Source: Psoroptes ovis (Eukaryota > Arthropoda > Arachnida > Sarcoptiformes > Psoroptidae). Taken from it: a stretch of DNA of 64,000 nucleotides. Positions 39,277 to 52,265 of the stretch are shown one piece after another; position 1 is the first letter of the stretch, and each line of letters opens with the position of its first letter. The DNA lies in the NCBI GenBank assembly GCA_002943765.1, contig PQWQ01000022.1:124001-188000 (forward strand), read 5' to 3'. Made by a program: the position numbers and the translations under genes. Under the pieces are notes generated by a model. It did no database searches and was not told the DNA's origin. It was given only the letters and a program-made list of their open reading frames with translations.

Positions 39277-40598
39277 ATGGAAAATATTCAATTCGAGTCA
39301 AAAATGTTGGAAAATTTTGAGCTAATTTTCAAAAATATGATCTCATATCGTCAAGGTATCATTGACATTATGATTCAATTCATCTATTCATCATTTACAT
39401 TTTTCGAATAGATTTACTGGACGCAACCAAATCACTATTAGACTCTTATGAGCGATTAGCAATGTCAAGTGGTGATACTGATGATCATGGTGATGCTAAC
39501 GCAGTCATTCAAAATCAATCCAATGAGCAACAGTCGAATCTTAAGAAATTAATTGATCACATTCATACGTGTTCAATTCAAAATAAGAATGATTCAAACA
39601 AATTACAAGAGATTCGATCGAAAATTGAAGAATTACTAACCGAAATTGACCAACAAATGAGTAAATCATCACTGAAGAATGAACAATCGCCAAAACAAAT
39701 CATCGACAGCAGTCAATCGCCAGAAAAATCAAAACAAGTTGAAACACTTTCGTCGTCATTCATTGATGATGATCATGATGACCAAAGTAAAATCATTAAT
39801 TCAAATCATCAAATGGAAATCAGTCAAAATGGAATGCACTTCGACAGCTGTAGCGCTTGTAATAAGACGATATTACCATTACAAACATATTATAAATGTA
39901 GAAAATGTGATGATAATTTCAAAGTGGACAAACATTGTTTTATGAAAAAGAGGTACATTTATTCGATGATTGAATGTAGAAGAAAATCACCGAAAATGCT
40001 GACATTGAACTCGAAAACAATAGTCTTATTGAAAAAATGTATCAATCAAATTGAACAACGTATAGTTCGATATGATCAAATGAAAGCTTGCTGGTCATCA
40101 TTATTTAAACAAAATCATTTGGAAGATCGGAATGTTGATCGAATAATCGATAAACACTTGAACACAGTAAATAGTAATTCAGCAATTGCATTGAATAAAT
40201 TAAATTTGAATACACTTTGCGCAATCATAATTCAAATATTAAAACGGCTAGATGATTCACTAATACCTTCTAACCAATGGAATGATTATGTTAAACTATA
40301 CGATAATGATCAATGGACGAAGGAACAAAAATATGAATATACCAAAGAATTGATCGCAAATCAAATGATGGCCATAGATCGTCTTGGATTATCATTGATT
40401 ATGATTCATTTGAAACAATTTACCATACAACAACATGACAAACAGCAGCTCAGTCAATTATTTGGACAATATTTAATACGCTATCCAGCAACAGTGAATG
40501 ATCAACAAACAAAAGTTAAGATATTCAATATAAAATCATCAATTATGACAATTTTATTTGATTTGAGTTATGATTTTTGGCATCAATTTTGTGAATAA
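39277..40598 (+). CDS. RacGAP1/tumbleweed-like protein, GAP probably dead
   Basis: Exons 39277-39355 and 39412-40598; 421 residues. RacGAP1 is the centralspindlin subunit that positions RhoA activation in cytokinesis. Order matches the family, though shorter: an N-terminal segment (MLENFELIFKNMISYRQDLL), an acidic linker, a C1-like zinc finger (C173xxC176, C189xxC192, H201-C202, C215), then a RhoGAP-like domain from about 230. Strong similarity points: CINQIEQR (RacGAP1 CVNEIEQR), LCAIIIQILKRLDDSL, LSLIMIHLKQF and a terminal LSYDFWHQF. The arginine-finger block GLYRISG is replaced by KACWSS and the helix lysine is Ile, so GTPase activation seems lost. The C1 domain is also degenerate. The first exon is inferred from phase and a good GT/AG pair. 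The stop codon overlaps an AATAAA. It could instead be a diverged paralogue rather than the only RacGAP1. Confidence 0.75.
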
Positions 40599-42640
40599 AT
40601 ATATCTAAATACATACACACATCTCACATGTGGATCTCTGTGCACTCTAAAAAAAATCAGAACTCTCATGTCACATCACATAAAGTGGGTGATATTTTGT
40701 TATGAATTCATTAGAATTTATGTCAATTAAGATGACAAATTCTTATCAAAAAATTCAAAGTCCTAGACTTTGAAGAATAAAGAATTGTCTTTGTTTTCGG
40801 TGTCAAACCCTAGCAATAAGTGGTTTGAGCATATTTCGAAATAGATTGATCAGCAGCAGCAGCAGCATGCTGCATTCACTAGATCAACAATGATTAGTTG
40901 AATTATGAATATATCTATCATATATCAATAAATAATATTTAATTAGACAAATGATAATTATCATTGAGTCATAATTATGTCATAGACATGAACACATATG
41001 ACACAAATTGGATAAGATAATTATATCGGAAAGTGACAAAGTTCATTGCACCCAAATTCGAACCAAAAAAACATTTCCGATTGATTTTTGTGAGTTTGAC
41101 ACACATAAATCATTAGGAGGAAATATTGACTAGCATTGATAATTCACTCATTAAATCATATTCATTCTTCGTGTACACACACTTGTCACTCATCACACTG
41201 GGTAGAAAAAAAAAGTCCACCTACCGTTAACCGATGATCCGATGATGATTTGGATGTTGCAGAATTGTTGGATTAATGGTTGAAGTGTAGAGTGAAAATT
41301 TCTGGAGATGATTTAGAGATGAGATGAAATCTTGCATTGTTTTGATGAAAATTTTGGCGGAAAACGAGTCAATTGTTTACAGAAAATGTTTTGAGTCAAA
41401 AAGTCAAAATAGTCGATTGATGAATTGTCAAAAACAATTACACAAGATTAAGCGACAAAGGTCACATTTGAAAATTCACAATTGGAAATCACAAGAACCA
41501 AAGATCAATTACGAAATGATTCAACTGATTAATGAATCACAATCCGCCTACACATTTATGGTATATCACAACAACAAAACACACATATAAATATAATTCA
41601 AGATGAATTGACTTTTTACTTGGCGAAAATGATCCTCAGTACAGGGATAACCGTAATTAATAAAAATTATGATTGTATTTTAAAATAATTGGACACAAAA
41701 GCATCCAAGTTAGCACAAATGTCACCAAACAAAATCAAATTACAACGAATCAATTTCAACCAATGGATAAATATTTAAATACATTTCAAATCATTTTGTT
41801 CAATTTTGAAAAAATTTTTTTTTCATGCACAGCACTGTGATCAAATCAACATTTAAAAATGACCAAAAATTTTTCGCAAAAAACAAATTAATTTATATAC
41901 AATTTCATCAATGCCTTCAATACAGTCAATAACCAATCACAAGCCATTTAGTCGATATTAAACTTTCGATTGTAAATCAAAGCCTGAAAAAAAATAATTA
42001 GTCATTTCTTAGTCATTTTTTGCCCGTGACTATCAATCAATCAAGCTATCACAATGCATTATAATGCATTGTTCATCTTAAAACAAATTTTTTTTTTTTG
42101 AACCATAGTCATTTACCGCTTGAAAAGCCAAAAAAACAAATTTTTTCCAGGTTTAATTTTTTCAAAAATATCAATTTTTATTATTGATTATCAATGTGTA
42201 AATGCCATTGTTTTATGTGCTTTAATATCGCCAAAAACAAAATACGTCTTAATTTTGGAAATTCCAAGTAAAAAAAAAAGTTGCGAATTACTTAAGAAAA
42301 ATCATGAATTATTAAATTATTTTCATTTGGAAAAATTTCAAAATTCTTAATCATATTATAAAAAATTAGTAAATACAAACAGTAAATGCGATTCGGAGCC
42401 ATTCGATTTTAACCAATTTGATTCATTTGAAATCTGCTTTAAATTATTCTCAAAAAAAAAAAAAAAAAAATCGAAGCAAAACGAAACAATAATGATTTCT
42501 TATCTCTTTCGATGTGTTTTGTTTTCTTCATCACTGACTAAATTTCATTCAAAATTTTGAAAGAAAGTAAAAACATATCAATACTCTTCTTCCACAATCT
42601 TGAAAATGTTTGAAAACAAAATAGAAAATCTATGTAATAT

Positions 42641-42720
42641 TTAGGTTGTCCGCAAAGTTTTGGCCAATTTTTATGAGTTAGCTCTATTGATCGAGCGGAA
42701 TGAATTTTTCGGACAACCTA
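42641..42720 (+). mobile_element. Mariner-type MITE, subfamily A
   Basis: Exactly 80 bp from ttaggttgtccgcaaagttt to gaatttttcggacaaccta, with interior ggccaatttttatgagttag then ctctattgatcgagcggaat. Lies about 490 bp upstream of the mpaB-family gene. Confidence 0.88.
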
Positions 42721-42726
42721 TGAAAT

Positions 42727-42746
42727 AATAATAATAATAATAATAA
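42727..42746. repeat. AAT trinucleotide microsatellite
   Basis: About six to seven aat units directly after a MITE copy. Simple-sequence repeat, likely variable between strains. Confidence 0.75.
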
Positions 42747-43209
42747 ACGTTAAATTGTCTGTGTTGAAATACAATTTAAATTTTAAATTTTATTATTTTC
42801 ATTTTCTTTTCATTATTTTTCAATTTGTTTGTATTTGTATGAATGAGAATTATTTAAGTTGGGCCACAATATCTGTTTGTTGCACAATAATGTGTCACCA
42901 CCAATACACACGCACATTCATATATCAGAGCAATATATTTGATCGAAATATTTAGGGAAATATATATATTTTTCGTTTCTGTTCAAAGTATATAAAAAGT
43001 GAAAATGTTTTAAAATGAAATTTGAAAAAAATGATTTTCAAATTTTCATTGGTGTGATTATCATCCATACATCCATCCATCCCCATTGATTTGATTTGGA
43101 ATTTAAATGTTTTTTGGTGAAATTTTTCTGAAAATTAAAATATTTACATGTGAATATCAAATATATTAATGATTAATGTGAATTAAATAAATATAAATAA
43201 ATAAAACAA

Positions 43210-44497
43210 ATGATTGAAATAATTCGAGACGATCACCCACCACCACCACCACCATCACCTGAATTAGTGGCCAAAATTGCAGCACGGCGAAAATTAATTT
43301 CGACAAAAGGTAAAACAGTTCGGGGCATATCGATCAATAGTAATCCAGAGATAGCACCAGAATGGTACGAAAAATCAACATTTGAACATGCACAAAAATT
43401 ATTCAAAACATATCGAGTGATGTAAGAATATCTCCATTAAATAAATTTTTCCATTGATTTAAATATAAATAATAATAATAATTGGCAAATCTTCATCATC
43501 TCCCACAAAAAATAAAGAATATCAATAAGTCAATTGGTTGGTTTAAATTTGGTTTTAAATTTCACCCACGGTCTGGTACCGTTGTTGGTGACCGGTAATT
43601 CAAAAACGATAAGTAAATTATTTTCCCGTTATCTTTCCACAACTGTACATGTTTGCAATTGGTATAAATATGATCCATTCGATAAAAAAAGTAAAGCATT
43701 CAGATCTCTACGTATTGTACGTGCAATGCATAGTAATGTTGCCAAAAAAATGAATCAAAATGCTGGCATTGAAGAAAATGGTGAAAATGTTCTTTGGATA
43801 CCACAATATGGAATGTGTCATGCACAATTTTCATTCGTTGGTCTTATGACAATATTTCCTAAACAGGTGAATATTTTTTCAATTTTTCAATGAAATGCAT
43901 CAATCAATTATCAATTCAATCATTTAGTTTGGTTTTCATCATTTTACAGCCAAAGATTTTCATGCAATGTTTCATTTTTGGCGTGTAATTGGTTATTGTT
44001 TAGGCACCGATGATCAATACAATTTGTGTTCAGGCACTGATGAAGAAACATTCGAAATATGTCGTCAAATTTATTACGAAGAATGGTTACCAATTATTCA
44101 TGAAGCTAAAGAAAAAGTCGGTATCGAAATGAGTAAAGGTATTACGATAGCAATGTCCCGGGTGAATCCTAATCTAAATTATAATGCATTAATGCGTTAT
44201 TGTGCACCATTTTTACATTTGAATCCGAACGAATATCCGCTTGAAAATCGCCGAGAACGTATTCTATATCGATTATATAATTTTCTATTCAATAGAGCCA
44301 CCAAAAAAAGATTCGTCAATCGATTAATGGCACGTGCAGCTGAAATTCGTTTGAAACGTGCAATCAACAAACGTAAAATACATGAAAATGAATTAGAAGA
44401 AAATTATAATGGAATAACATACGAAAATGATCGCTGTCCATTTGATGTTGATTTCTATTATAAAAGTGCAGTCGATACATTTAATGGTAAATGTTGA
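43210..44497 (+). CDS. mpaB/rubber-oxygenase family protein (DUF2236)
   Basis: Likely haem-dependent oxygenase of the family that includes fungal ER-bound mpaB and bacterial latex-clearing protein; the animal substrate is unknown. Exons 43210-43421, 43518-43866 and 43928-44497 give 376 residues. The third exon joins at the upstream AG, before TTTGGTTTTCATC; the nearer AG at 43948 would break the frame. Visible motifs: a proline run near the start (PPPPPPSPEL), EWYEKSTFEHAQKLFKTY, a glycine-rich hydrophobic stretch VGLNLVLNFTHGLVPLLV, then RIVRAMHSNVAKKM, and FTAKDFHAMFHFWRVIGYCLG, which holds the His and Arg expected in the haem pocket. The C-terminal part is basic (RATKKRFVNRLMARAAEIRLKR broken over helices). 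No signal peptide is evident. Convergent with the small minus-strand gene that follows. Confidence 0.88.
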
Positions 44498-45359
44498 AGT
44501 CCATTTTTCGTTTATTTGTTCAGGAATATTGGGGACCATATTGATTGGATTTTGATGAAATCTTTTGTATAAAAAATATAAATATAAATATTATTATAAA
44601 AAATTTTTTTGACCTTCATATGTATTAATAATAATAATAAATATTTTTTAAACTCAAAAGCTTCATTTAAAACATCATCATTTCATGATCACAAATCGAT
44701 GACTTAAATCAAGTTCAAAGTTAAATATCATTCATTCAATGGATGTATGTATGAATATAAGAGGACAGATTGAAATGAAGTAAAGAAAAGGAGAGAAATG
44801 ATGCTAATAACCTCAATCCATCCATTGTGTATTAGATAAATAAGATCTCTATTTACACACAGAAAAGCAATATCATTAGTAGTACATGGCATCGAAATAT
44901 GAATGATCGAAAAAAAATGAACAAGAGACATCATAATATAATATAAGTAGTGACTATAGTAAAATGAATCTAGTTCCTGAAACTATGAAAGATTGAAATA
45001 TTTGAAATTGTCTCCAATTAATAAGATCATCATCTTTGATGATGCCCAATGGCCCTTAAAATGTCAGAAATTTTCGATTTCAAATTTTGAGTCTGTCCTA
45101 AATTCATCGAAATGGTATTTCCATTTTGATCAAAAATGAAAAGTTGTGAATAATTGAAGTTGTACAAGTGAAATTTGTGAGTCACTTACATATAAAATTA
45201 ATAATGGTGTAATTGATTCCAATTTTGATAAATCGAGTTCAAGGCCTTAATGCTGTAAATAGATTGATTGACTGAATTAATATTTATTTTTTGTTTATTT
45301 ACAAGATTATTTAATTAAAATTCAATTAATTCAATAAAAATCATGATGTTTTTTGGAAA
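44498..45359. other. Convergent 3' spacer
   Basis: About 860 bp between the ends of two converging genes. Candidate poly(A) signals sit at 44636-44641 on the plus strand and 45294-45299 on the minus strand. A minus-strand 68-codon frame (44728-44934) has no recognisable features. Confidence 0.55.
45294..45299 (-). promoter_or_regulatory. Candidate poly(A) signal of the XTBD gene
   Basis: TTTATT on the plus strand, AATAAA on the minus strand, about 60 bases after the stop codon of the small XTBD protein. Confidence 0.45.
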
Positions 45360-45702
45360 TCAGCTATTTGATATTTTCGATGCTAATGCTTTCACTTCGT
45401 TCATCAATGTTTGATCATATCTGTTTCGGGGATGATAATGTTTTTGTTCAAATTGTCAATCATTGATTAAAATTCAAATCAAATTCAATTACTTACTCAT
45501 TTTGTAGTACATTCATATTGACATATAGTTGGGCATAACATAATAATTTATCTTTAGGAATGTTTCGATAATGTGCTAATAAAAATTTTTTCTTCATTTG
45601 CCAATGATCTTCAATTTCCCAATGTTTACGATATTTTTCAATTTCACTGACATCTTTGATGAATTCTTGGCCATTCTGTTCATTCGATGGTGTTGTGGTC
45701 AT
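45360..45702 (-). CDS. Small XRN2-binding (XTBD) protein, CDKN2AIPNL-like
   Basis: Exons 45702-45497 and 45420-45360 on the minus strand give 88 residues. The XTBD fold docks onto the nuclear 5'-3' exoribonuclease XRN2 and can stabilise or localise it. Visible sequence: EKYRKHWEIEDHWQMKKKFL then LAHYRNIPKDKLLCYAQLYV, NMNVLQN, and after the intron EYDQTLMNEVKALASKI. This follows the CDKN2AIPNL pattern (FRSYSESEKQWKARMEFILR, then LSMVWANHLFLGCSYN, and a KDLLDKVMEMA helix). The intron is 76 bp (gtaagt to cag) and joins in phase. Length is slightly under the human protein (about 116). An acceptor-like cag sits just before the ATG, suggesting a leader intron. I am fairly sure of the domain, less of a direct orthologue name. 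Confidence 0.82.
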
Positions 45703-46659
45703 TTTTTTGATTATCTGTAATTGATTATTATTTCTTTAATTATAAATGATAATTTTCAAATAAAATAACATTTGTTTACTTTTGTCAAAAACAAAATTTT
45801 ATGAAAAAAAAATTTCGATACGTACTTTTTGGATTTTTGAAAATTTTAAATTTTGAAAAATAAAATAAAATTTCAAGCAAAAAATTGCATTAATCCATAA
45901 TTCATTGGCCATTTAAATATTTGAAAAATTCCATTAATTCTTTTTCAATTAAATAAATTATTGAAATGTAATTTACGATGCAATCACAAAGATCAAATAA
46001 TTCACGGGTACACATTCAAATAAATATATAAAAATCAATCAAAATTAATAATAAATATCGATTAGGCATGTTGATCGAAAAACGTTTGGTTGATGACTGC
46101 CTGAGTGATCAATAAAATTTCAAACACACAAAAACTGAATTAATCTAAAACTCAATTTCAAATATATTTGACCAGTGACACGACAGAAATAATGAATTTG
46201 AATTGAAATTGATAATTTAATAATAATAAAAATGAAAAAAAAAATGTTCAACAAAACAAATTGAATAAAATTATGAATTTCTAGCGTTAGAATTTTCATG
46301 GAAAATATTAAATTATGATTTGAATCGAAATCTTGAATTGAATAATTTCATCAATGGGTGTTCAATCATCAAAGCTTTCAAAATGAAGGGGTTAAGAGAT
46401 ATAGCGACAATATTATTAATATATGCAATGTGATATATAGTTTAAATGATGACTATGAATATTTTTTTAAAATTTGCAAATAAAATTCAATAATATATAT
46501 TAAATAATATGATGATAGTAATATATCACATGTAATAAATTCATTTTTTAGATGATTAATAATATTCCAATTAATAATTTTCAAGTTTGGACCAAATAAT
46601 GGATGAATTGATTGATTGATTGATGTGTTCATTTTAAGATTGATTTCGAATAAATTGAA
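45703..46659. other. Spacer between XTBD gene and EVI5
   Basis: About 960 bp of AT-rich DNA holding the XTBD gene promoter and the 3' end of EVI5, both on the minus strand. No MITE, no supported open frame. Confidence 0.5.
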
Positions 46660-49555
46660 TCATAAATTACCATTTTGTTCGACCAAACTTTGTTGTTGTT
46701 GCTGCTGTTGTTGTTTCATTGTATGCAGCTTTTTATTGGTAACATCTAAACGAAACATTTCAGTCTGCAATTCGGCCAAACGATCAGATAATTCACCACA
46801 ATTTTGTGGTTCAATGTCACTTTCACTCAGCTTTGATTTGGTTACATATTCTTCAATCTGAATATATAGGAATGAATTGATTTTGATCAGTGAGATTATA
46901 GTTAGTTAAAAGGAAATAAAAATACCTTGGTTTCTAATGAGCTTATTTTTTGCCGTAATTCAGCCACTAATTGTGTTTGTTCCAATTCTTTAATACGTCT
47001 CATCATTTGTTGTTCTTTCATTTGAAAATCTAGATCGGAATATTTACTTTTTTCTTTATTTAATAGCGAGTAAGCTTGTCGTTCACGTTCCAACACTTCA
47101 TCATATTGTTCTTGTAATTTTTTCATTTCATCAGCTTGTCGTCTTATTTGATTCATAGTAACATTGTTTTGAGTTTCGAGTTCCATTACTTTTTGTCGTA
47201 ATTCTTTGAGATCAGAAAATGCTTCCGATTCTCTTAATTTGGCTGACATTAGTTCAGTTTTGAGTTTATTAATTTCGACCGCTTGATCTGAACTACGTTT
47301 GACTGCGTTGAGTATTTTCAATGGACTGGATGTGACCGATAATGATGGAAGTGGAGTTGAGGTGCCATTCATACTGCTACTGCTTAACGAATTATTATTC
47401 GAACCATTTTCCAGACTGTTTGGTTGAGATGATTCAGCACTCTCTGGATGCATTGCTGACATATGCTCATTCCACATTAATCTTAATTCAGCAATTTTTT
47501 CTTTCAACTCTTTGATACTCAGATTGGCTTCAGCTTCACGTAATTTGATGGCTAATAATTCATCTTGTAATTTAGCTGTAGCATGATCAGCAGGCAAACG
47601 ACGTAAATGATTGATTTCTTCTTCCAATTGACGGATGCGTTCTCTCAGTGTTTTCATTTCTTCATGATTTTCAGCATCACGCAATTTGACGGCAATCAAT
47701 TCTTCTTGTAATGATTCGATCAGCTGTTTATGTTCCTCATTTTCAATCGAATGGCTTAGTTCCCGTTTTTCCTTTAGCTCATTGATCAAATTTAGTGCTT
47801 GCTCCAATTCCTCACGTAGCTCTTGCTCTAATAATTTTGATGCAGCCAGCTCTCGTTTCATAACAAAATTATCCTCAGCTTCTTGAGCACGGCTAACCTG
47901 GCCTTGGATAAGTTTATCGGCTAATTCACCGCTTTCATGTTCCAAATTATCGATCCTTTGTCGAAGTAATCGATTTTCAGTACGTAATCGCTAATCGAAA
48001 AAAAAAATTGATTAGAATATGAATCAATAATCAGACAAAACAAAAACATACACGCAATTCGACAAGTTCTTCTTGTTCTTTAGCTTTGATTGTTTGATAA
48101 TCTTTGGATAATTTTTTCATTTTCTTTTGATCATATTTAACATTAACAGCTAAATGTATTAAATAATCAGGATCAATGTCACAACGTAAAGGCATTTCTT
48201 TTTGAAAATATTTAAGCAATCCTTCCATATCAAGCTTCAATAAATCATCACGACAAAGCTGTAATATTGCAATCGAAAGACGAAAAATAATATCAATGCC
48301 TTCGGATAAGAATAGATCCATAACTCTTGTTGATAAATGTATTGGAAGATTTGATGTGAACAATGTTAAAAACCATGATGATGCATACATTGATGTGTGA
48401 AAATTTTGTTGTTGAAAATGATTATAAAGTTCGGGCAAGAGTTCCTGTGTGAATTAGTGAAGATAAACAATTAGCCATTTATAATAATTAATAATCATTC
48501 ATTCAACACAAACCTGTACTAAACATTCAAGTTGATAAATACAAAGGCCTAATTCAGCCATTGTCGGTTTGAACATTTCTCGTAATCGATAATCATACAT
48601 TAAAGCTTGAAATACTGTAAAAGCATCTTCTTCAGGCATATTTAATAGGAGAAGACCAACGACGAAAGCACTTCCTTGACAATAACCAACTTCAGAATCG
48701 AAAATAGAATATGCTTTCATTACATTGAATAATCCTATCTGGCCTAATGAATCTTTTTCTTTGAAATATTCATGTTCAGGAAATGTTCTTGGAATGTCTC
48801 TTTTGATCACTTTTTCACATGGCGATGATAATTTCAACAATGGAGCATATTTTTCTCTGATTGCAACACGATTATTATGAGCATTGCACAGTAATTGCCA
48901 AACTAAACCACGAATATTTGTGGGAACGCCTTTACGTACCAAATCCTGATATTAAAAAACAAATATGATTAGATTAGATTACACAAATATGAAGGAAAAT
49001 TTTATTCGAAACAACAAACCTGAACAAAAGTTTTTTGTTTTTTATGAAAATTCGTCCAATCATTCACTACTTGTCCCCATACTTGAAATATATCTTCAAC
49101 ACTACCATTACATAATTGATTCAGCTGTATATCTGAATTATTACTTGTTTCTGATGTTTCCGATGAACGTCTTGAATGATTAGATTGTAATGAATTTAAT
49201 GATTTCATGTCTGTTTCCAATATTCTATCATAGAAGAAGGAAAAATATTACTCAAAATTTCAACAATTGCAAAAAGACACCTTTTGGGTGTGATAATAAT
49301 CAATAGTCAAATACCTGTTTTGTTCTTCAAGTTTAGCTAATAATTCTAATTCTGCATCGGATAATTTTTTTCCATTTGTTTCAGGCGTCTGTATGTTTGA
49401 CTGCTGTTGTTGATGTTCAAATGAAACTAATCAATCAAATTGATTAAGGATTAAAAATGAAAAATGAATTAAAATTCAATCATTTTTAATTAATTAATCA
49501 ATAATGATTTACCATTATCATTAATCGATTCGATAGTGCTTGCTGCAGCAGCCAT
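46660..49555 (-). CDS. Evi5: EVI5-type TBC Rab GTPase-activating protein
   Basis: Predicted Rab GAP for recycling and cell-migration or cytokinesis traffic (EVI5 acts on Rab11/Rab35-type GTPases in other animals). Seven exons on the minus strand: 49555-49513, 49426-49315, 49224-49020, 48945-48514, 48444-48052, 47990-46926, 46857-46660; total 815 residues, all phases closing. N-terminal part has LSDAELELLAKLEEQN, the EVI5 signature, then VWGQVVNDWTNFHKKQK. TBC domain about 121-395, with the arginine finger in IKRDIPRTF (R173) and glutamine finger in GYCQG (Q210), so catalysis should be intact; also MAELGLCIYQLE and FHTSMYASSWFLTLF. A long coiled coil follows from RLRTENRLLRQRI and LADKLIQGQVSRAQEAE, with repeated AKLREAEA-type heptads, a Ser/Asn-rich break, and a Gln run near the end. 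No MITE lies inside this gene. Confidence 0.95.
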
Positions 49556-51283
49556 TGAATTTTTTTATGATACAAATAATAATAAGAAATGATTTGATGA
49601 TTGTTGATTCAATTTGAATTGAGTATTTTCAATGATTTTGAAAATTGATTTACGATGATTCAATTCAATCAATTCAAGAATTTATTGCTTTGATTATTAT
49701 TCGAATATTGATTAGTACATTATTTCAACCAGGCAATGTTTGTATTTTTTTGGTCAATAATAATAAATATATTTCAAAGGTCAATGATTAAATTATTATG
49801 ATGATTGCAAATTAGAATAGAATATCACAGCATTTTTCTTGTCGATAAATTCTATAAGGAAAATAAATCATAAAATAAGTTATTTGATTCATTTTGCTGA
49901 AAGTAATTAGCATAGAAATGATTCAATATGATCACATGATTTGCCAAATGATTTTCCAATTCAATTCATGTTTTTAAAGAATATTTGATATATCATTCAT
50001 TTGATTGTGATGGTCTTGTGGTTTCATGCAATTATCCAATTATAATTATTAATAAGAAAATATGGACAATGTATTATTATCAGATTTCAAAGGCATCTTT
50101 AATCAAAAATATGGTCAAACATGGAATAAAAATAGTTACATTAATGTTTATTTATGCATGCACAGATGTACTGTTCTATTCAACTTGTCAAAAAGAGATA
50201 AATTTAGTATTTTCATTTTCTATTCACAAACATAGTTAATCGTTGACCAGAACAATTGAAAATTATAAAATATAATTTCAAAGAAAAATAAAATTCATTG
50301 AATTATAAAATAATTAATATTATTCCCATGATGCACACGCAAACACACACACACTGACACAATGATCATCAAATCTTGAAACAAATATGATCTAAATATA
50401 TCTATGAAATATTATCAGGCGAAAATATTTCATTTTATGAAGATAATTTTTCTATTAATCATTATTCGTAATCATCACTTGGTTTTTTCGACAGACATAA
50501 TTTGACCAATTTAATAAATAAATTATGCATTTCAACAAATCATTCAGTGTTTCGCTCTTCTTAGAGGTTATACTAATGGCTAAATAAATGAGCAAATCAA
50601 GGCAATTTTCACTGAATTTTCAAGAAAAAAATTTGAAATTGAATTTTTTGTCAATGGATGATTCAATGTTCAATTGACGATGTTCAAACACACATCGTTG
50701 ACTGTCGAAAACATTGGCAAATAAAGCATTTGGCAAGCATTTCGCCTTTGAAAATTTTGAATTTTGTTTTTACAAAAACAAAAACCATATGCGATGTATT
50801 GAAATCAATAAATCAAATTGAAATTGAATTTGATTTTTCAAAGAAATAATGATAATCAATGTTTATTTTTGCAAAAGTTTGTGAAGTGAAACCACACATA
50901 TGTAAAAATAATAATTGTTTGAAATGAATATAAACAAAACATTTAAAATCAATTCATTAAAATCAATCCAATTGTTTTTCATAATAAATTTTCATAATGG
51001 CAAATGGCTGTCAGAGATTCATTAATTTTTTCACTCTATTTATCAAAATCAATGGGAAATTTTCATTTGAAAATTTAATTTAAAACAATGGAAAGAATGC
51101 TTAGGGGAAAATAAAGCATATCAAATATATCAAAGGGAAAATGTCAAACAATCATATCAAGGAATATTTGTCGTCCACAATTCATAAATTGAAAAATATG
51201 AAAAGCCATTGGTCTTTTTTCTCACATATTTTCAACCAAAAGAAAAAATGTTTCCAAAAATAGGTTTAATATTTGAATTAATA

Positions 51284-51365
51284 TTAAGTTGTCCGAAAAG
51301 TTTTGACCGATTTTCATGTGCAACTCTGTTGTGATTGAGCCGAATGAATTTTTCGGACAACCTAA
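51284..51365 (+). mobile_element. Mariner-type MITE, subfamily A
   Basis: Starts ttaagttgtccgaaaagttt and ends gaatttttcggacaacctaa, flanked by ta on both sides. Interior accgattttcatgtgcaact then ctgttgtgattgagccgaat. Confidence 0.9.
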
Positions 51366-52265
51366 TATATTTTCGGATTTTTGTCCTGTACGCACAGAGA
51401 GATAAATGTATTCATTCATTCATTAAAATGTGGATAGAGTTTTATTAAGCGACAAAAAAATGCAATCATTTACAATAAACAATGCAACAATAAATGTTCA
51501 AAAGTTGAATTCAACTTCAATCTGAAATAATAATAAGCATGTCAAATGAGGTTATCATTGCATTTTACAATATATGTCTTGCGATATATGAAAATATGTA
51601 CATCACAATTTGCTAAAATGCTTAAATATGTCTAATAATTTAGATAATCATAATTATTATTGAGATAAAGATTGAGTGCTATTAACCATTTTTCGTATTT
51701 TCAAAATGTAAACATTATTAATACTGTTGGCTCAATTATTAAATGACGTATCTTTTAATGATTAATTATGATCATGTGTCAATATTTTTTTACATAAACG
51801 AAGACTTCAAAATAAATGCACGAAACCATTTGTTGATTATTTTATTAAAAATTTAAAAATAAATTTTTTGAAAAACCAAGATTTCAATCGAAAATGAAAT
51901 ATCAAAAACTAAGATTGTCGAACATTATTTTCGCAATTAAAAGTGAAAAGGTTGGTAAACCCTTTCTCTATGAGCGTTGAAATTTCATCACAAAGTTATC
52001 ACAAAATTTATGAAAGATGACAACATTAAAATCAAGCGAAATTGAGTCACATATTTTCAAAATATTTATACAAATACAAACAAATCAATCATTGATTTGA
52101 ATTGAATAATATATCTTTTTGTCGAAGGACTCTATCCATTCATTCATTCATAAAAACAATTTATAATATTTACTCATACACACACACAAAAATACTTATT
52201 GATTGACGATAATAACACAAATGAATGTTTTGATATCGATATTTGAAAATGAAAATGAAAAAATA

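Larger units (their letters stand above)
40599..43209. other. Intergenic spacer with one MITE
   Basis: About 2.6 kb between two plus-strand genes. It holds a CAG run (about 40855-40867), a second AATAAA at 40776, a MITE at 42641 and a TAA/AAT run at 42727-42746. An 88-codon frame at 41324-41590 and a 76-codon frame at 42120-42350 have no recognisable domain and look like chance frames. A donor-like acg/gtaggt lies on the minus strand near 41226. Confidence 0.55.

Noticed and set aside
41324..41590. 88-codon plus-strand frame
   Set aside because: Lys/Asn-rich, no domain, no flanking exon in phase. The minus strand over the same bases has a short frame starting MQDFISS, also unsupported.
47686..47886. 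Ser/Cys-rich plus-strand frame inside EVI5
   Set aside because: Antisense shadow of the coiled-coil exon, where Glu/Leu/Lys codons read as Ser/Phe on the other strand.
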